Assembly (NCBI GenBank): GCA_017308595.1 | Contig: JAFKER010000018.1 | Span: 1-64,000 of the forward strand | Direction: 5' to 3' | Origin: Afipia sp. | Lineage (GTDB): Bacteria > Pseudomonadota > Alphaproteobacteria > Rhizobiales > Xanthobacteraceae | DNA: 64,000 bases | In this document: one piece after another, positions 7,843 through 16,773 of the stretch | Layout of the letters: each line of letters begins with the position of its first letter | Numbering within the stretch: position 1 is the first letter of the stretch | Position numbers and translations under genes: made by a program | Notes under the pieces: generated by a model | What the model saw: only the letters and a program-made list of their open reading frames with translations | Database searches by the model: none | What the model was told of the DNA's origin: nothing

Positions 7843-8304
7843 TTAGCGAAGATGCGCAGAAGCCTGCGCGTCCATGTAACAGGGACGATACATGCTTGCG
7901 AGTTCGCGCCCGCGCAGGAAGATCATGCGCGGCTTCAGTCCTCCTCGCCGGGCGATCCAGCTGCGGATGGACGAAGGATACATTTCATAGAGCATCCGGG
8001 TCGCTTCGCGATTTGTCACCGGCCGGCCGCCCGCACCGAGATCCCATGCCGCATGGAATCCGAGACTGGCGCGCGACGTCACACAAATCTTGTCGTGCGG
8101 AACGGCTCCCAGCACGATAGTGCAAGCCGACGCGCACAGCCCGTCGATCACCACGGTCTCGCCTGAGCCCTTGAGGCCTTGATACTTGTCGACATAGGTC
8201 CCGATGCGGCCGCCGCGATCGTCCGAAATCCGGACCACAGCGTGGCTCGCCCCAACTCCCCACAGGAGAAGGACTGCCGCAAGTAACCCCGTCACAATCT
8301 TCAT
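7843..8304 (-). CDS. Secreted protein with ClpP/crotonase-like core (COG3904-like)
   Basis: The 153-residue product starts with a signal peptide (MKIVTGLLAAVLLLWGVGAS, likely cleaved near SHA). The mature part has DGLCASACTIVLGAV, which resembles the nucleophile elbow of periplasmic ClpP-like proteins (COG3904), then a conserved FHAAWD segment. A catalytic Ser could be the one in CASACT; a Lys or His partner is not clear. It has four Cys, which fits the periplasm. It stands alone between SCO1 and the FAD dehydrogenase. Function unknown. Confidence 0.72.
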   Translation of the reverse strand: MKIVTGLLAAVLLLWGVGASHAVVRISDDRGGRIGTYVDKYQGLKGSGETVVIDGLCASACTIVLGAVPHDKICVTSRASLGFHAAWDLGAGGRPVTNREATRMLYEMYPSSIRSWIARRGGLKPRMIFLRGRELASMYRPCYMDAQASAHLR

Positions 8305-8567
8305 TGCCGGCCCCGTCGCCCCCTGCCTGTCTCAATCGGGGCAAGATCAGCGTGTTGCGAGTCTGGTTTTTTGTCCAGATCGCATGGCGATGCACGAATG
8401 GATTCTGCCGTAGTGTTGCTGGCTTGCTGCACCTGCGCTGGCTAATCCCGAATTGGAACAGAGCGGTATGGTTCAGTGGACCACCGATCCTGAATCGCTC
8501 ACCGCGATTTCCGTTGACCAGGCTTCATGCGCCGCGTTTCTATCCACACCGGGTTAGGGGGAACAAA

Positions 8568-10226
8568 ATGGCGAACGATGCAGACGTGATTGTTGTCGGA
8601 GCCGGGCTGGCTGGGCTCGTGGCCGCGAACGAACTGGCCGATGCCGGCAAGCGCGTGATCGTTGTCGATCAGGAAGGCGAGCAAAATCTCGGCGGCCAGG
8701 CGTTCTGGTCGCTCGGCGGCCTGTTCCTGGTTGATACCCCCGAACAACGACGGCTCGGCATCAGGGATTCCCACGATCTGGCACTGCAGGACTGGATGGG
8801 GACGGCTGGCTTCGATCGCGACGAAGATCACTGGCCGAAAGAATGGGCGAAAGCCTATGTCGCCTTTGCCGCCGGAGAGAAACGCGGCTGGCTGCAAGCG
8901 ATGGGCCATCGGTTGTTCCCCGTCGTGGGCTGGGCCGAGCGCGGCGGCTACGATGCCATGGGGCACGGTAACTCGGTGCCACGCTTTCACATCACATGGG
9001 GCACTGGTCCCGGTGTTGTGGAACCGTTCGAGCGTCGCGCACGCGAACATGCCAAAACCGGCCGGATCACCTTCAAATTCCGACATCGTGTGGATGCGCT
9101 CGATATGACGGGCGGGGCAATCACCGGCGTCAGCGGCAAGCTGCTCGAATCATCCTCCGAATCCCGAGGCGAAAGTTCTTCGCGCACCGAGACCGGAGAC
9201 TTTGCATTCAAAGCGCAGGCTGTGATCGTCGCCTCCGGCGGTATCGGCGGCAATCATGATCTGGTTCGTCAGAATTGGCCGAAGCGTCTCGGCACACCGC
9301 CGAAATTCATGGTCAGCGGCGTTCCTGCCCATGTCGATGGACGGATGATCGGTATCACCGAGGCCGCCGGTGCACGCCTCATCAACCGCGATCGCATGTG
9401 GCATTACGTCGAAGGCGTCCGCAACTGGGCGCCGATCTGGCCGGGTCATGGCATTCGCATTCTGCCGGGCCCGTCATCGATGTGGTTCGACGCCACCGGG
9501 AAGCGCCTGCCCTCACCGCTCTATCCGGGCTACGACACGCTCGGCCAGCTCGAATACATCATGCGCACCGGCTATGACTATTCGTGGTTCATCCTGACCC
9601 AGAGCATCATCAAGAAAGAATTCGGCCTCTCCGGCTCTGAACAGAATCCCGACCTCACCGGCAAGAGCTGGCGGCAGGTGATCCGCCGTGCCGGGGCCAA
9701 GGGTGGTCCTGAACCAGTCGAAGCTTTCAAGAACAAAGGCGCCGACTTTATCGTACGCGACAATCTCGAAGACCTCGTCGCCGCCATGAACAAGCTCGGC
9801 GGCGCCCACCTGCTCGACCCCGCGTTCATACGAACGCAGATCGAGGCGCGCGACCGCGAGATCGACAATCCTTACGTCAAGGACACCCAGGTGATGGGCA
9901 TCCACAATGCGCGGCGCTACATCGGCGACAAGCTGATCCGCACCGCCAAGCCGCACAAGATTCTCGATCCTGCCCATGGCCCACTGATCGCCGTGAAGCT
10001 CAACATCCTGACACGCAAAACGCTCGGCGGGTTCGAGACCGATCTCGATGCGCGCGTGTTCGGCAACGACGGCAATATCATTCAGGGAATTTACGCCGTG
10101 GGTGAAGCAGCCGGATTTGGGGGGGGCGGCGTGCACGGCTATCGCGCACTCGAAGGTACGTTCCTCGGCGGATGCCTGTTCTCGGGCCGCAACGCCGGGC
10201 GAGCAGCAGCGAGGGCCGTGGCCTAA
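8568..10226 (+). CDS. FAD-dependent dehydrogenase (fumarate reductase/KstD-like flavoprotein)
   Basis: Starting at ATG 8568, after GGGGGAAC, the product has 552 residues. The N-terminus shows the dinucleotide-binding motif VGAGLAGLVAANELADAGKR and an acidic residue (VVDQEG); the C-terminus has GEAAGFGGGGVHGYRALEG, the second FAD contact. It belongs to the large FAD_binding_2 group that includes fumarate reductases, 3-ketosteroid dehydrogenases and tricarballylate dehydrogenase; the conserved NLGGQAFWSLGGLF block matches a bacterial subgroup annotated only as FAD-binding dehydrogenase. The next gene, 96 bases on, is an organic-acid type transporter, so oxidation of a small organic acid is a reasonable guess. 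The frame extends upstream but without similarity. Confidence 0.85.
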   Translation: MANDADVIVVGAGLAGLVAANELADAGKRVIVVDQEGEQNLGGQAFWSLGGLFLVDTPEQRRLGIRDSHDLALQDWMGTAGFDRDEDHWPKEWAKAYVAFAAGEKRGWLQAMGHRLFPVVGWAERGGYDAMGHGNSVPRFHITWGTGPGVVEPFERRAREHAKTGRITFKFRHRVDALDMTGGAITGVSGKLLESSSESRGESSSRTETGDFAFKAQAVIVASGGIGGNHDLVRQNWPKRLGTPPKFMVSGVPAHVDGRMIGITEAAGARLINRDRMWHYVEGVRNWAPIWPGHGIRILPGPSSMWFDATGKRLPSPLYPGYDTLGQLEYIMRTGYDYSWFILTQSIIKKEFGLSGSEQNPDLTGKSWRQVIRRAGAKGGPEPVEAFKNKGADFIVRDNLEDLVAAMNKLGGAHLLDPAFIRTQIEARDREIDNPYVKDTQVMGIHNARRYIGDKLIRTAKPHKILDPAHGPLIAVKLNILTRKTLGGFETDLDARVFGNDGNIIQGIYAVGEAAGFGGGGVHGYRALEGTFLGGCLFSGRNAGRAAARAVA

Positions 10227-10322
10227 CCACTGCCGTCCGCCGGCGGATCGCGCATCTTGCGACATGCGGCAAATTGGCGCAGTCTATCTCCCTGAAAACA
10301 AGAAGATTTCAGGGAGAGCCGC

Positions 10323-11639
10323 ATGACCGCCATCAGCCCCGACACCTCATCCCCGAAGACCGCACAGTCGAAACTCGCAGCGGTGTTGCGCGTCACCAGC
10401 GGCAACTTCCTTGAGATGTTTGATTTCTTCCTGTTCGGATTCTACGCGACCTACATCGCCAACGCGTTCTTCCCCGCAGGCAATGAATTCGCCTCGCTGC
10501 TGCTCACCTTCATGACCTTTGGCGCCGGCTTTCTCATGCGTCCGCTCGGCGCAATTGTGCTTGGTTCCTATGTGGATCGGGTTGGACGTCGCAAAGGCCT
10601 GATCGTCACGCTGGCAATCATGGCTGTCGGCACTGTGCTGATCGCGTTCGTGCCTTCATATGCCACCATCGGTGTCGCTGCACCCGCGCTGGTGTTGATC
10701 GGCCGCCTGCTGCAGGGCTTTTCGGCAGGTGTCGAACTCGGCGGCGTGTCGGTTTATCTTGCGGAAATGGCGCCGCCGGACCGCAAAGGTTTCTATGTAA
10801 GCTGGCAGTCCGGCAGCCAGCAGGTCGCCATTATTGTCGCCGCGATCCTTGGCTACGTGCTCAATACGCAGATGACACCGCAAACCATGGCGGATTGGGG
10901 CTGGCGCATTCCCTTCTTCATCGGCTCGCTGATCGTGCCTTTTATTTTCATGATCCGGCGCTCGCTTCAGGAGACTGAAGCGTTTCTCGCGCGCAAGCAT
11001 CATCCGACCCTGCCGGAGATCATCAATTCGATCCTGTCGAACTGGCGGATCGTTCTCGCAGGCATGCTGCTGGTTGTGATGACCACCGTGTCATTTTATC
11101 TCATCACCGTTTACACGCCGACCTTCGGCAAGAGCGTGCTGAAACTGACGATCACGGATTCGCTGATCGTCACCTTCTGCGTCGCACTTTCGAATCTGTT
11201 CTGGCTGCCGGTGATGGGGGCACTGTCGGATCGCATCGGGCGGCGGCCTATTCTCGCCGGCTTTACAATCCTGACGATACTCACCGCCTATCCTGCGATG
11301 TCGTGGCTGGTTTCATCTCCATCGTTCGAACGCATGCTGATGGTCGAACTGTGGCTTTCGTTTCTTTACGCCAGCTATAACGGCGCGATGGTCGTGGCGC
11401 TCACCGAGATCGTTCCGGCGAGCGTCCGTACTGTCGGCTTCTCGTTATGCTACAGCCTCGCGACCGCTTTGTTCGGTGGCTTCACGCCTGCGGTTTCGAC
11501 CGCGCTGATCGAAGCCACCGGCGACAAGGCTGCACCGGGCCTGTGGATGACCTTCGCCGCGATCTGCGGACTTGCTGCGACACTCATGGTCTACCGGCGC
11601 GGCGAAGCGAGCCGGCTGATCACCGCCGCCGCAGCGTGA
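10323..11639 (+). CDS. MFS transporter, metabolite:H+ symporter (citrate/tricarballylate type)
   Basis: The 438-residue protein has about twelve hydrophobic segments and the MHS-family hallmarks [16 protein letters not shown] in helix 1 and [12 protein letters not shown] in the loop after helix 2, repeated as [11 protein letters not shown] in the second half. These resemble CitA and TcuC, which take up citrate or tricarballylate with protons. AGGGAGAGCCGC before ATG 10323 is a good ribosome site. It follows the FAD dehydrogenase in the same direction, suggesting uptake and oxidation of the same compound; the substrate cannot be read from sequence. Confidence 0.88.
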   Translation: MTAISPDTSSPKTAQSKLAAVLRVTSGNFLEMFDFFLFGFYATYIANAFFPAGNEFASLLLTFMTFGAGFLMRPLGAIVLGSYVDRVGRRKGLIVTLAIMAVGTVLIAFVPSYATIGVAAPALVLIGRLLQGFSAGVELGGVSVYLAEMAPPDRKGFYVSWQSGSQQVAIIVAAILGYVLNTQMTPQTMADWGWRIPFFIGSLIVPFIFMIRRSLQETEAFLARKHHPTLPEIINSILSNWRIVLAGMLLVVMTTVSFYLITVYTPTFGKSVLKLTITDSLIVTFCVALSNLFWLPVMGALSDRIGRRPILAGFTILTILTAYPAMSWLVSSPSFERMLMVELWLSFLYASYNGAMVVALTEIVPASVRTVGFSLCYSLATALFGGFTPAVSTALIEATGDKAAPGLWMTFAAICGLAATLMVYRRGEASRLITAAAA

Positions 11640-11661
11640 CAGCGAAACCTTTCCGTTTGCG

Positions 11662-12024
11662 TCAGAAGCCGATCCAATAGGCGTCGACTTCGCGCACGCG
11701 GTTACCCCAATCGAACTCTTTGTCAGTTCCAAACGAAGGAGCCTTTGAAAGTTCCTCATCGGCCATCAATGTCAGAAGTTCGTAGGCTTCGATTGCCGGA
11801 TTGTATTTCATACTTGCCCACGGCAGCGGGCGATAATCCTCGCCGACCCCAAGGAAGCCGCCGAAACACAGAACAGCATAAGCAACATTGCCGCTTATCT
11901 TGTCGATCATCAGCCGCTTGATCGTTCCGATTTTCCTGCCATCGGCATTGAAGACCCGCGTTCCTTCAACGCGATCGCTGGCGACGAGGCGATGTGGTTT
12001 CAGATTGATTGTGTCCGCATGCAT
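11662..12024 (-). CDS. PRC-barrel domain protein
   Basis: The start at 12024 is preceded by GGAGGC; it gives 120 residues beginning MHADTINLKPHRLVASDRV. The PRC-barrel signature runs from VEGTRVFNADGRKIGTIKRL through GNVAYAVLCFGG and DYRPLPWASMKY, a typical single-domain protein of alphaproteobacteria. PRC-barrels occur in RimM and photosynthetic reaction centre H subunits, but free-standing ones like this are mostly of unknown role, often stress-linked. It has no signal peptide and is convergent with the MFS gene. Confidence 0.88.
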   Translation of the reverse strand: MHADTINLKPHRLVASDRVEGTRVFNADGRKIGTIKRLMIDKISGNVAYAVLCFGGFLGVGEDYRPLPWASMKYNPAIEAYELLTLMADEELSKAPSFGTDKEFDWGNRVREVDAYWIGF

Positions 12025-12153
12025 GAGAGCCTCCAGACGTAACCTGCCGGCCGGGCTTGCGGGCAAGACATTTGCGGGCATTACCCGGCGCTTGCATCAA
12101 CCCGGATAACGTAATCCTCATCCGGCTTCTTCGCCAGCCTGCCGAAGCGGAAA

Positions 12154-13152
12154 TCAGCCGGACCGAACCTGTTCCGCGCTCAAACCCGGTGACCCCTTGC
12201 CCGCCTGCTCCGCTTTCCGGATCAATCCGACGATCCGCTCCGAAAGCGGCGCCGGTGATCCGTGCCGCTTGGCGAGCGTCACGATCAATCCCTGCAAATG
12301 ATCGATCTCGGTGCGACGGCCACGCTGCAAATCCTCCCACATGGATGAGCGCGCTTTCGGATCGATCTTCACCATCGACGCGGCGATGCGCGTGAACAAC
12401 GCATCGGGCAACTTCAGGATGAACGGCGTGAACGACGCAGGAAGCGGCGTGGTCGAGACCGGCGCGATGCCTTCGGCCTTGATCACAGCGAGCGCTTCGC
12501 GCATCTGGTCAGCGAACAGCACGCGCCAGGATCGCTGAGCAAGCTGATCACGTAACGGCAGGCCCGACAGCGCATTGAGGGCATTATTCAGATTGACCAG
12601 CAGCTTGCCCCATTGCACGCCTTCGATGTCATCGATCGCGCGGAAAACCAGTTCGGGCTGTGAGAGCGATTGAGCGGTGTCTGTGTCGTCCTTCTCCAGA
12701 AGAATTTCACCGGAAGTCGCACGGTGGAAATGACCGTCTCCCATCGAGAGCACATTGAATGGCACCATGCCCGCCAGCACATCGTGATCCGGCAGTGCTT
12801 CGCGCAACACGGAGACATTGCCAGTGCCGTTCTGAAGACTGACAATCACGGCATCCTTGCGCGCATGCTGCGCGATCTGCTCTGCGATTGCGGCGGTATC
12901 ATCGCTTTTCACCGTGACGAGAATGATGTCAGCGCTCTTGAAGATCGCGGGATCCTCGGACAGCGTGATCTCCGCCGGGGTGAGACGATGCTCAATGCCC
13001 TCGAAGCTGGTGACCTTCAGTCCATTGCGGCGGATGTCGTCGATCACCCGGGGACGGGCGAGCAGCGACACCGGATGACCACCCGCACGCAGCATACCGC
13101 CGACAAAGCAGCCGATGCTTCCCGCGCCTGCCACGCAAACGGATGCCGCCAT
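12154..13152 (-). CDS. panE: 2-dehydropantoate 2-reductase
   Basis: The 332-residue protein opens with the NADPH-binding motif VAGAGSIGCFVGGMLRAGG and continues with the ketopantoate reductase pattern: SLQNGTGN, WGKLLVNLNNALNALSGLPL (with the catalytic Lys in WGKLLVN) and the C-terminal SMWEDLQRGRRTEIDHLQG block with substrate-binding Ser/Glu residues. It reduces ketopantoate to pantoate in CoA synthesis. It lies 38 bases after the old yellow enzyme gene on the same strand. Paralogues of this family act on other 2-oxo acids, so the pantothenate role is probable rather than certain. Confidence 0.88.
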   Translation of the reverse strand: MAASVCVAGAGSIGCFVGGMLRAGGHPVSLLARPRVIDDIRRNGLKVTSFEGIEHRLTPAEITLSEDPAIFKSADIILVTVKSDDTAAIAEQIAQHARKDAVIVSLQNGTGNVSVLREALPDHDVLAGMVPFNVLSMGDGHFHRATSGEILLEKDDTDTAQSLSQPELVFRAIDDIEGVQWGKLLVNLNNALNALSGLPLRDQLAQRSWRVLFADQMREALAVIKAEGIAPVSTTPLPASFTPFILKLPDALFTRIAASMVKIDPKARSSMWEDLQRGRRTEIDHLQGLIVTLAKRHGSPAPLSERIVGLIRKAEQAGKGSPGLSAEQVRSG

Positions 13153-13190
13153 GATAATCCCGCCCGGTCAACAACAAGCCGAAGCGTCGC

Positions 13191-14369
13191 CTAAACCTTG
13201 CGGAATGGCAATGCCGGTCCGTCGAGTTTGCGCAGGCCCGGTTCACGCCGTTCCAGCCACCAGCCATATTGCTTGGGCCATGACGCAAAGGTGCCGTCGC
13301 CAATCGCGCCTTTGGTCTTGCTCAAGGCCAATTCGGCATGAAGCGGCCAGTTCGGATCGAACAAGGCTTCCCGTCCCACCGCAATGAGATCGGTCCTGTC
13401 TTCCGACAGAATATCTTCGGCCTGTTGCGGATGCAGGATGAGACCGACCGCCATGGTGGTGACTTTCGCCTCGCGGCGAATCTGTTCGGCAAACGGCACC
13501 TGGAAACTGTAACCGCGTGGAATCCGTGCCGCGGTCGCCGATCCCATCAAGCCGCCGGACGAACAGTCGATCACATCCGCGCCCCGCGCCTTGGCTTCGT
13601 TCACGAAGGCCACCGAGTCGGCGATATCGATACCGCCGTCGATCCCGTCGACAGAAGAGATGCGCACGAACAGCGGACGGTCCGCGGGCCAGACCCCGCG
13701 CACGGTCTCGATGATCTCGAGCGGATGCTTCATGCGCCCGGCGCGGTCGCCGCCATAGGCATCGCTCCGCTGATTGGACAGCGGCGACAGGAATTCATGC
13801 AACAGATAGCCGTGGGCGCAATGAATCTCCAGCACATCGAAATTCGCCTCGACCGCGCGCAGCGCCGCCTGACGCCAATCCTCACGCAACCTCTCCAGGT
13901 CTTTCAAGGTCAGCTCGTGCGGCATCAGCCAGCCGTCATCCATCGGGATCGCACTCGGCGCGACGATATCCCACGGCTTGTCGCCGCGTGCATGATCTTC
14001 CGCGGTCAGTGCGGCGTTGCCATACCATGGCCGCTGCATGCTGGCTTTGCGCCCGGCATGAGCGAGCTGAATTGCAGGCACCGATCCGTTGGCGCGGAGA
14101 AACGCGGTGATGCGCTTGAGCGGTGCGATCTGCCCGTCATGCCACAGGCCAAGGTCGCCGTGAGTAATCCGCCCCTCGGCAACGACAGCAGCGGCCTCGG
14201 TCATGACGATGCCGGCGCCGCCCTGCGCAAACTTGCCGAGATGGATCAGATGCCAGTCATTGGCCATGCCGTCTTCAGCCGAATACTGGCACATCGGCGA
14301 GATCACGATCCGGTTCTTCGACGTGACGCTGCGCAAGGAAATGGGCGTGAACAGGCGGGGCTGTGACAT
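13191..14369 (-). CDS. NADH:flavin oxidoreductase, YqjM-type old yellow enzyme
   Basis: The 392-residue TIM-barrel flavoprotein has VISPMCQYSAEDG near residue 25, the Cys-x-Tyr pair diagnostic of the thermophilic-like YqjM class, then QLAHAGRKASMQRPW and the substrate-binding EIHCAHGYLLHEFLSPLSN. FMN phosphate contacts are seen in the C-terminal AVGREALFDPNW. Such enzymes reduce activated C=C bonds of enones with NADPH. It is co-oriented with panE, and the tRNA-Gly gene lies just upstream. The physiological substrate is not known. Confidence 0.92.
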   Translation of the reverse strand: MSQPRLFTPISLRSVTSKNRIVISPMCQYSAEDGMANDWHLIHLGKFAQGGAGIVMTEAAAVVAEGRITHGDLGLWHDGQIAPLKRITAFLRANGSVPAIQLAHAGRKASMQRPWYGNAALTAEDHARGDKPWDIVAPSAIPMDDGWLMPHELTLKDLERLREDWRQAALRAVEANFDVLEIHCAHGYLLHEFLSPLSNQRSDAYGGDRAGRMKHPLEIIETVRGVWPADRPLFVRISSVDGIDGGIDIADSVAFVNEAKARGADVIDCSSGGLMGSATAARIPRGYSFQVPFAEQIRREAKVTTMAVGLILHPQQAEDILSEDRTDLIAVGREALFDPNWPLHAELALSKTKGAIGDGTFASWPKQYGWWLERREPGLRKLDGPALPFRKV

Positions 14370-14377
14370 CAGACCTC

Positions 14378-14405
14378 TTGGGATTTGGAGTTTTGGGATT
14401 TGGAG
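14378..14405. repeat. Short tandem repeat between OYE and tRNA-Gly genes
   Basis: TTGGGATTTGGAG occurs twice with a 15-base period (14378-14390 and 14393-14405), followed by a decayed third copy. It lies in the short gap between the start of the old yellow enzyme gene and the 3' end of the tRNA. It is probably slippage-derived and has no obvious function. Confidence 0.6.
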
Positions 14406-14418
14406 CTTTGTCGGGGAT

Positions 14419-14492
14419 TGGAGCGGGCGAAGGGAATCGAACCCTCGTATGCAGCTTGGGAAGCTGCCGTTCTACCATTGAACTACGCCCGC
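14419..14492 (-). tRNA. tRNA-Gly, anticodon CCC
   Basis: The minus strand folds as a complete cloverleaf: acceptor GCGGGCG (14492-14486) pairs with CGCCCGC, the D arm follows TAGTTCAATGGTAGAAC, the anticodon stem GCAGC/GCTGC holds loop TTCCCAA (anticodon CCC), and the T arm is GAGGGTTCGATTCCCTT. Discriminator U and CCA (14421-14419) are encoded. It is 71 bases without CCA. No duplicated 3' end is visible nearby, so it does not appear to be an occupied attachment site. Confidence 0.95.
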
Positions 14493-14629
14493 GCGGTTCC
14501 GACCTTAGCCACACCCGGAGCCGGGCCGCAAGATGGCAACCATTACAGCTTTCGGGTGGCGAACGGGACTAAAAAGCGCAAGATTCTCCAAGTTACGAGA
14601 ATCGCGCGTGTGGCACTCCGGGACGCAGG

Positions 14630-15217
14630 ATGATGACGGGTTTTGCCTTGTTCGATACGGCCATTGGGCGCTGCGGCGTCGCCTGGGGCGAGCGCGGCCT
14701 TCTTGGCGTGCAACTGCCGGAAGGCGACGACGCGAGAACCCGCGCGCGCCTGCTTCAGAAAGCGCCGGGTGCGCGTGAAGCGATGCCGCCTGAACATGTG
14801 CAACGCGCCTGTGATGCAATGACAGAACTGCTGGACGGACAAGCGGCGGACCTGTCCTTCATTGCCCTCGATACGGACCACCTGCCCGCCTTCAATCGCA
14901 GCGTCTATGACATCGCGCGGACCATCGCGCCGGGAGAAACCCTGACCTATGGCGACATCGCCACCCGGCTCGGCGACAAACTGTTGTCGCGCGCCGTGGG
15001 CAAGGCGCTGGGCGAAAATCCGCTACCGATCGTGATTCCCTGCCACCGCGTGCTGGCCGCCAATGGCAAGACCGGCGGATTTTCCGCCAATGGCGGCGTC
15101 ACCACCAAGTTCCGGATGCTGACTATCGAGCGCGCGAAGATTGCCAACGCCTCCGGCGACGCCCCGATGCTGTTCGACCCCGGCTTGTCGATTGCCCCGC
15201 GAGGGCGGCGGGGATAG
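14630..15217 (+). CDS. ogt: Methylated-DNA--protein-cysteine methyltransferase
   Basis: The 195-residue protein carries the acceptor motif PCHRVLAANGKTGGFSANGG in its C-terminal domain, with the reactive Cys in PCHRV, preceded by the winged-helix part (TYGDIATRLGDKLLSRAVGKA). It removes O6-alkylguanine adducts by irreversible self-methylation. The N-terminal Ada/Ogt ribonuclease-like domain is present and there is no Ada phosphotriester domain. An AraC-family regulator starts 9 bases after the stop, so the pair is probably co-transcribed, recalling a split Ada, although that regulator lacks Ada's methyl-accepting domain. Confidence 0.93.
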   Translation: MMTGFALFDTAIGRCGVAWGERGLLGVQLPEGDDARTRARLLQKAPGAREAMPPEHVQRACDAMTELLDGQAADLSFIALDTDHLPAFNRSVYDIARTIAPGETLTYGDIATRLGDKLLSRAVGKALGENPLPIVIPCHRVLAANGKTGGFSANGGVTTKFRMLTIERAKIANASGDAPMLFDPGLSIAPRGRRG

Positions 15218-15226
15218 CATCGGATC

Positions 15227-16075
15227 ATGAAGACGACGCTGCTGGAAAACGCATCGCTGTCCGTGTTCGACTACCGATGCACCATGGGACCGGACGACAA
15301 GCCGTTTCCGGAACAGCACGTGCGCCATTCGCTGTCCTATGTCCGCAAGGGCAGCTTCGGCTACGACACACGCGGACGTTTCCACGAACTGGTCGCCGGC
15401 GCCGTGATGGTGGGCCATGCGGGCGACGAATATACATGTTCGCACCCTCATCACATTTGCGGCGATGAATGCCTGTCGTTCCAATTATCGCCTGCGCTGG
15501 CAGAGAGTATTGGCCTGCACAAGGAGGCATTTCGGATCGCCTATGTGCCGCCGACGCCTGAACTCATGGTCTACGGCGAACTGGCACAGGCCGCCGCACG
15601 TGGCGATAGCGACATCGGCGTCGATGAAGCTGCGATGCTGTTCGTGAACCGTTTTATCGACACGACATCAGAACAGCCGAAGAAAGCGGTGCGCGCAACA
15701 GCACGCGACCGCCGCCGCGCGGTCGAAAGTGCATTATGGATCGATGCTCATGCCGACCGCGCCATCGACCTGGAATCGACGGCAAAGGCGGCTGGCGTCA
15801 GCCCGTTTCACTTTCTGCGGCTGTTCTCGAATGTGCTCGGAGTGACGCCGCATCAATATCTGGTCCGCGCGCGCCTGCGCCGCGCGGCGAAACTTCTCGC
15901 CGATGACGCGCGGTCCATCACATCCGTGGCCTTCGATGTCGGATTCGGCGATCTGTCGAACTTCGTGCGAACGTTCCATCGCGCCGCCGGAGTTTCCCCC
16001 CGACGCTTCCGCGACGCTGCGCGCGGCGACCGCAAGATTTTCCAAGATCGGCTTGGGGTCGCCGCCATAGGGTGA
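15227..16075 (+). CDS. AraC-family transcriptional regulator
   Basis: The 282-residue protein has an N-terminal cupin-like sensing domain (residues 1-150, with [21 protein letters not shown] and several Cys near ECLSF) and a C-terminal double [23 protein letters not shown], then [20 protein letters not shown], ending in the conserved GVSPRRFR. Such regulators bind a small ligand and activate nearby promoters. It is packed between ogt and a VOC protein, all in one direction, so these are its likely partners. The ligand is unknown. Confidence 0.9.
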   Translation: MKTTLLENASLSVFDYRCTMGPDDKPFPEQHVRHSLSYVRKGSFGYDTRGRFHELVAGAVMVGHAGDEYTCSHPHHICGDECLSFQLSPALAESIGLHKEAFRIAYVPPTPELMVYGELAQAAARGDSDIGVDEAAMLFVNRFIDTTSEQPKKAVRATARDRRRAVESALWIDAHADRAIDLESTAKAAGVSPFHFLRLFSNVLGVTPHQYLVRARLRRAAKLLADDARSITSVAFDVGFGDLSNFVRTFHRAAGVSPRRFRDAARGDRKIFQDRLGVAAIG

Positions 16076-16099
16076 TCTCCATCACAATGGAGAACCCTC

Positions 16100-16459
16100 A
16101 TGTACGATCATATCGGCCTGAAAGTCAGAAACCTCGACGCCAGCATCAAATTCTACACTGCAGTCCTCGCGCCTCTCGGCCACGTTCTTTGTTCAAGCAA
16201 CGACAGCGGTGCGGGATTCGGCCCGAAGGGCGCACCGGCGCTCTGGCTGCATCTGTCAAAAGAACCAGCCGGACCAGGTGCTCACGTGGCCTTTCGGGCA
16301 GGCGACCATAACACCATCGAAGCCTTCCATGCTGCAGGATTGAAAGCAGGCGGACGCGACAATGGCGGCGCGGGCCCGCGCGCGGATTACAGCCCGACCT
16401 ATTACGCCGCGTTCCTGATCGATCCGGATGGCAATAACGTCGAAGCTGTGTGCACGTAA
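16100..16459 (+). CDS. VOC (glyoxalase/bleomycin-resistance) family protein
   Basis: This 119-residue protein has a single VOC unit: MYDHIGLKVRNLDASIKFY at the start, with a metal-type His, and YYAAFLIDPDGNNVEAVC at the end, with the Glu ligand. HVAFRAGDHNTIEAFH supplies the central His. It matches the small glyoxalase-like proteins that follow AraC regulators in many rhizobia. It starts 24 bases after the regulator with AATGGAG as a ribosome site, so it is probably in the same operon. Substrate unknown. Confidence 0.9.
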   Translation: MYDHIGLKVRNLDASIKFYTAVLAPLGHVLCSSNDSGAGFGPKGAPALWLHLSKEPAGPGAHVAFRAGDHNTIEAFHAAGLKAGGRDNGGAGPRADYSPTYYAAFLIDPDGNNVEAVCT

Positions 16460-16484
16460 CGGCAATCGACCCAGAGCACGCAGC

Positions 16485-16583
16485 ATGGCCTCGATTTACA
16501 AAGAATTCGAAGTCGCCGCATCAGCACACGACGTCTGGGAGGCGGTGCGCGATTTTTCCGCTGTCCATACACGCCGCGCCTGA
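16485..16583 (+). pseudogene. N-terminal fragment of an SRPBCC-family protein
   Basis: ATG 16485 opens a frame of 32 codons, MASIYKEFEVAASAHDVWEA VRDF and onward, ending with TGA. This is the classic start of SRPBCC (polyketide cyclase/START-like) proteins of about 150 residues: first strand, then the AHDVWEAVRDF helix. The expected body (HTRLAPGFV type continuation) is missing after SAVHTRRA. The gene has therefore been truncated by deletion or a frameshift followed by loss of the rest. It lies 25 bases after the VOC gene in the same direction. Confidence 0.7.
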
Positions 16584-16773
16584 CAAGCGCGGCGCGACTC
16601 ATTCCGCCCCCAAGCGTGATGTGGCCAGAACTATTGAAAATGCCGCATAAATTTGAACCACATTGTCCTCTTTAACCTTACTCAACACCTGAAGTGGACG
16701 ATTCAATAATTCCACATTTGTGACGACGCCATAACGCTATCACTTCCGCCTTGGGACAACGGAGGTGATTCGA

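Noticed and set aside
14419-14492. tRNA-Gly as attachment site of the left-end element
   Set aside because: It is about 8 kb from the integrase, is intact and shows no duplicated 3' segment.
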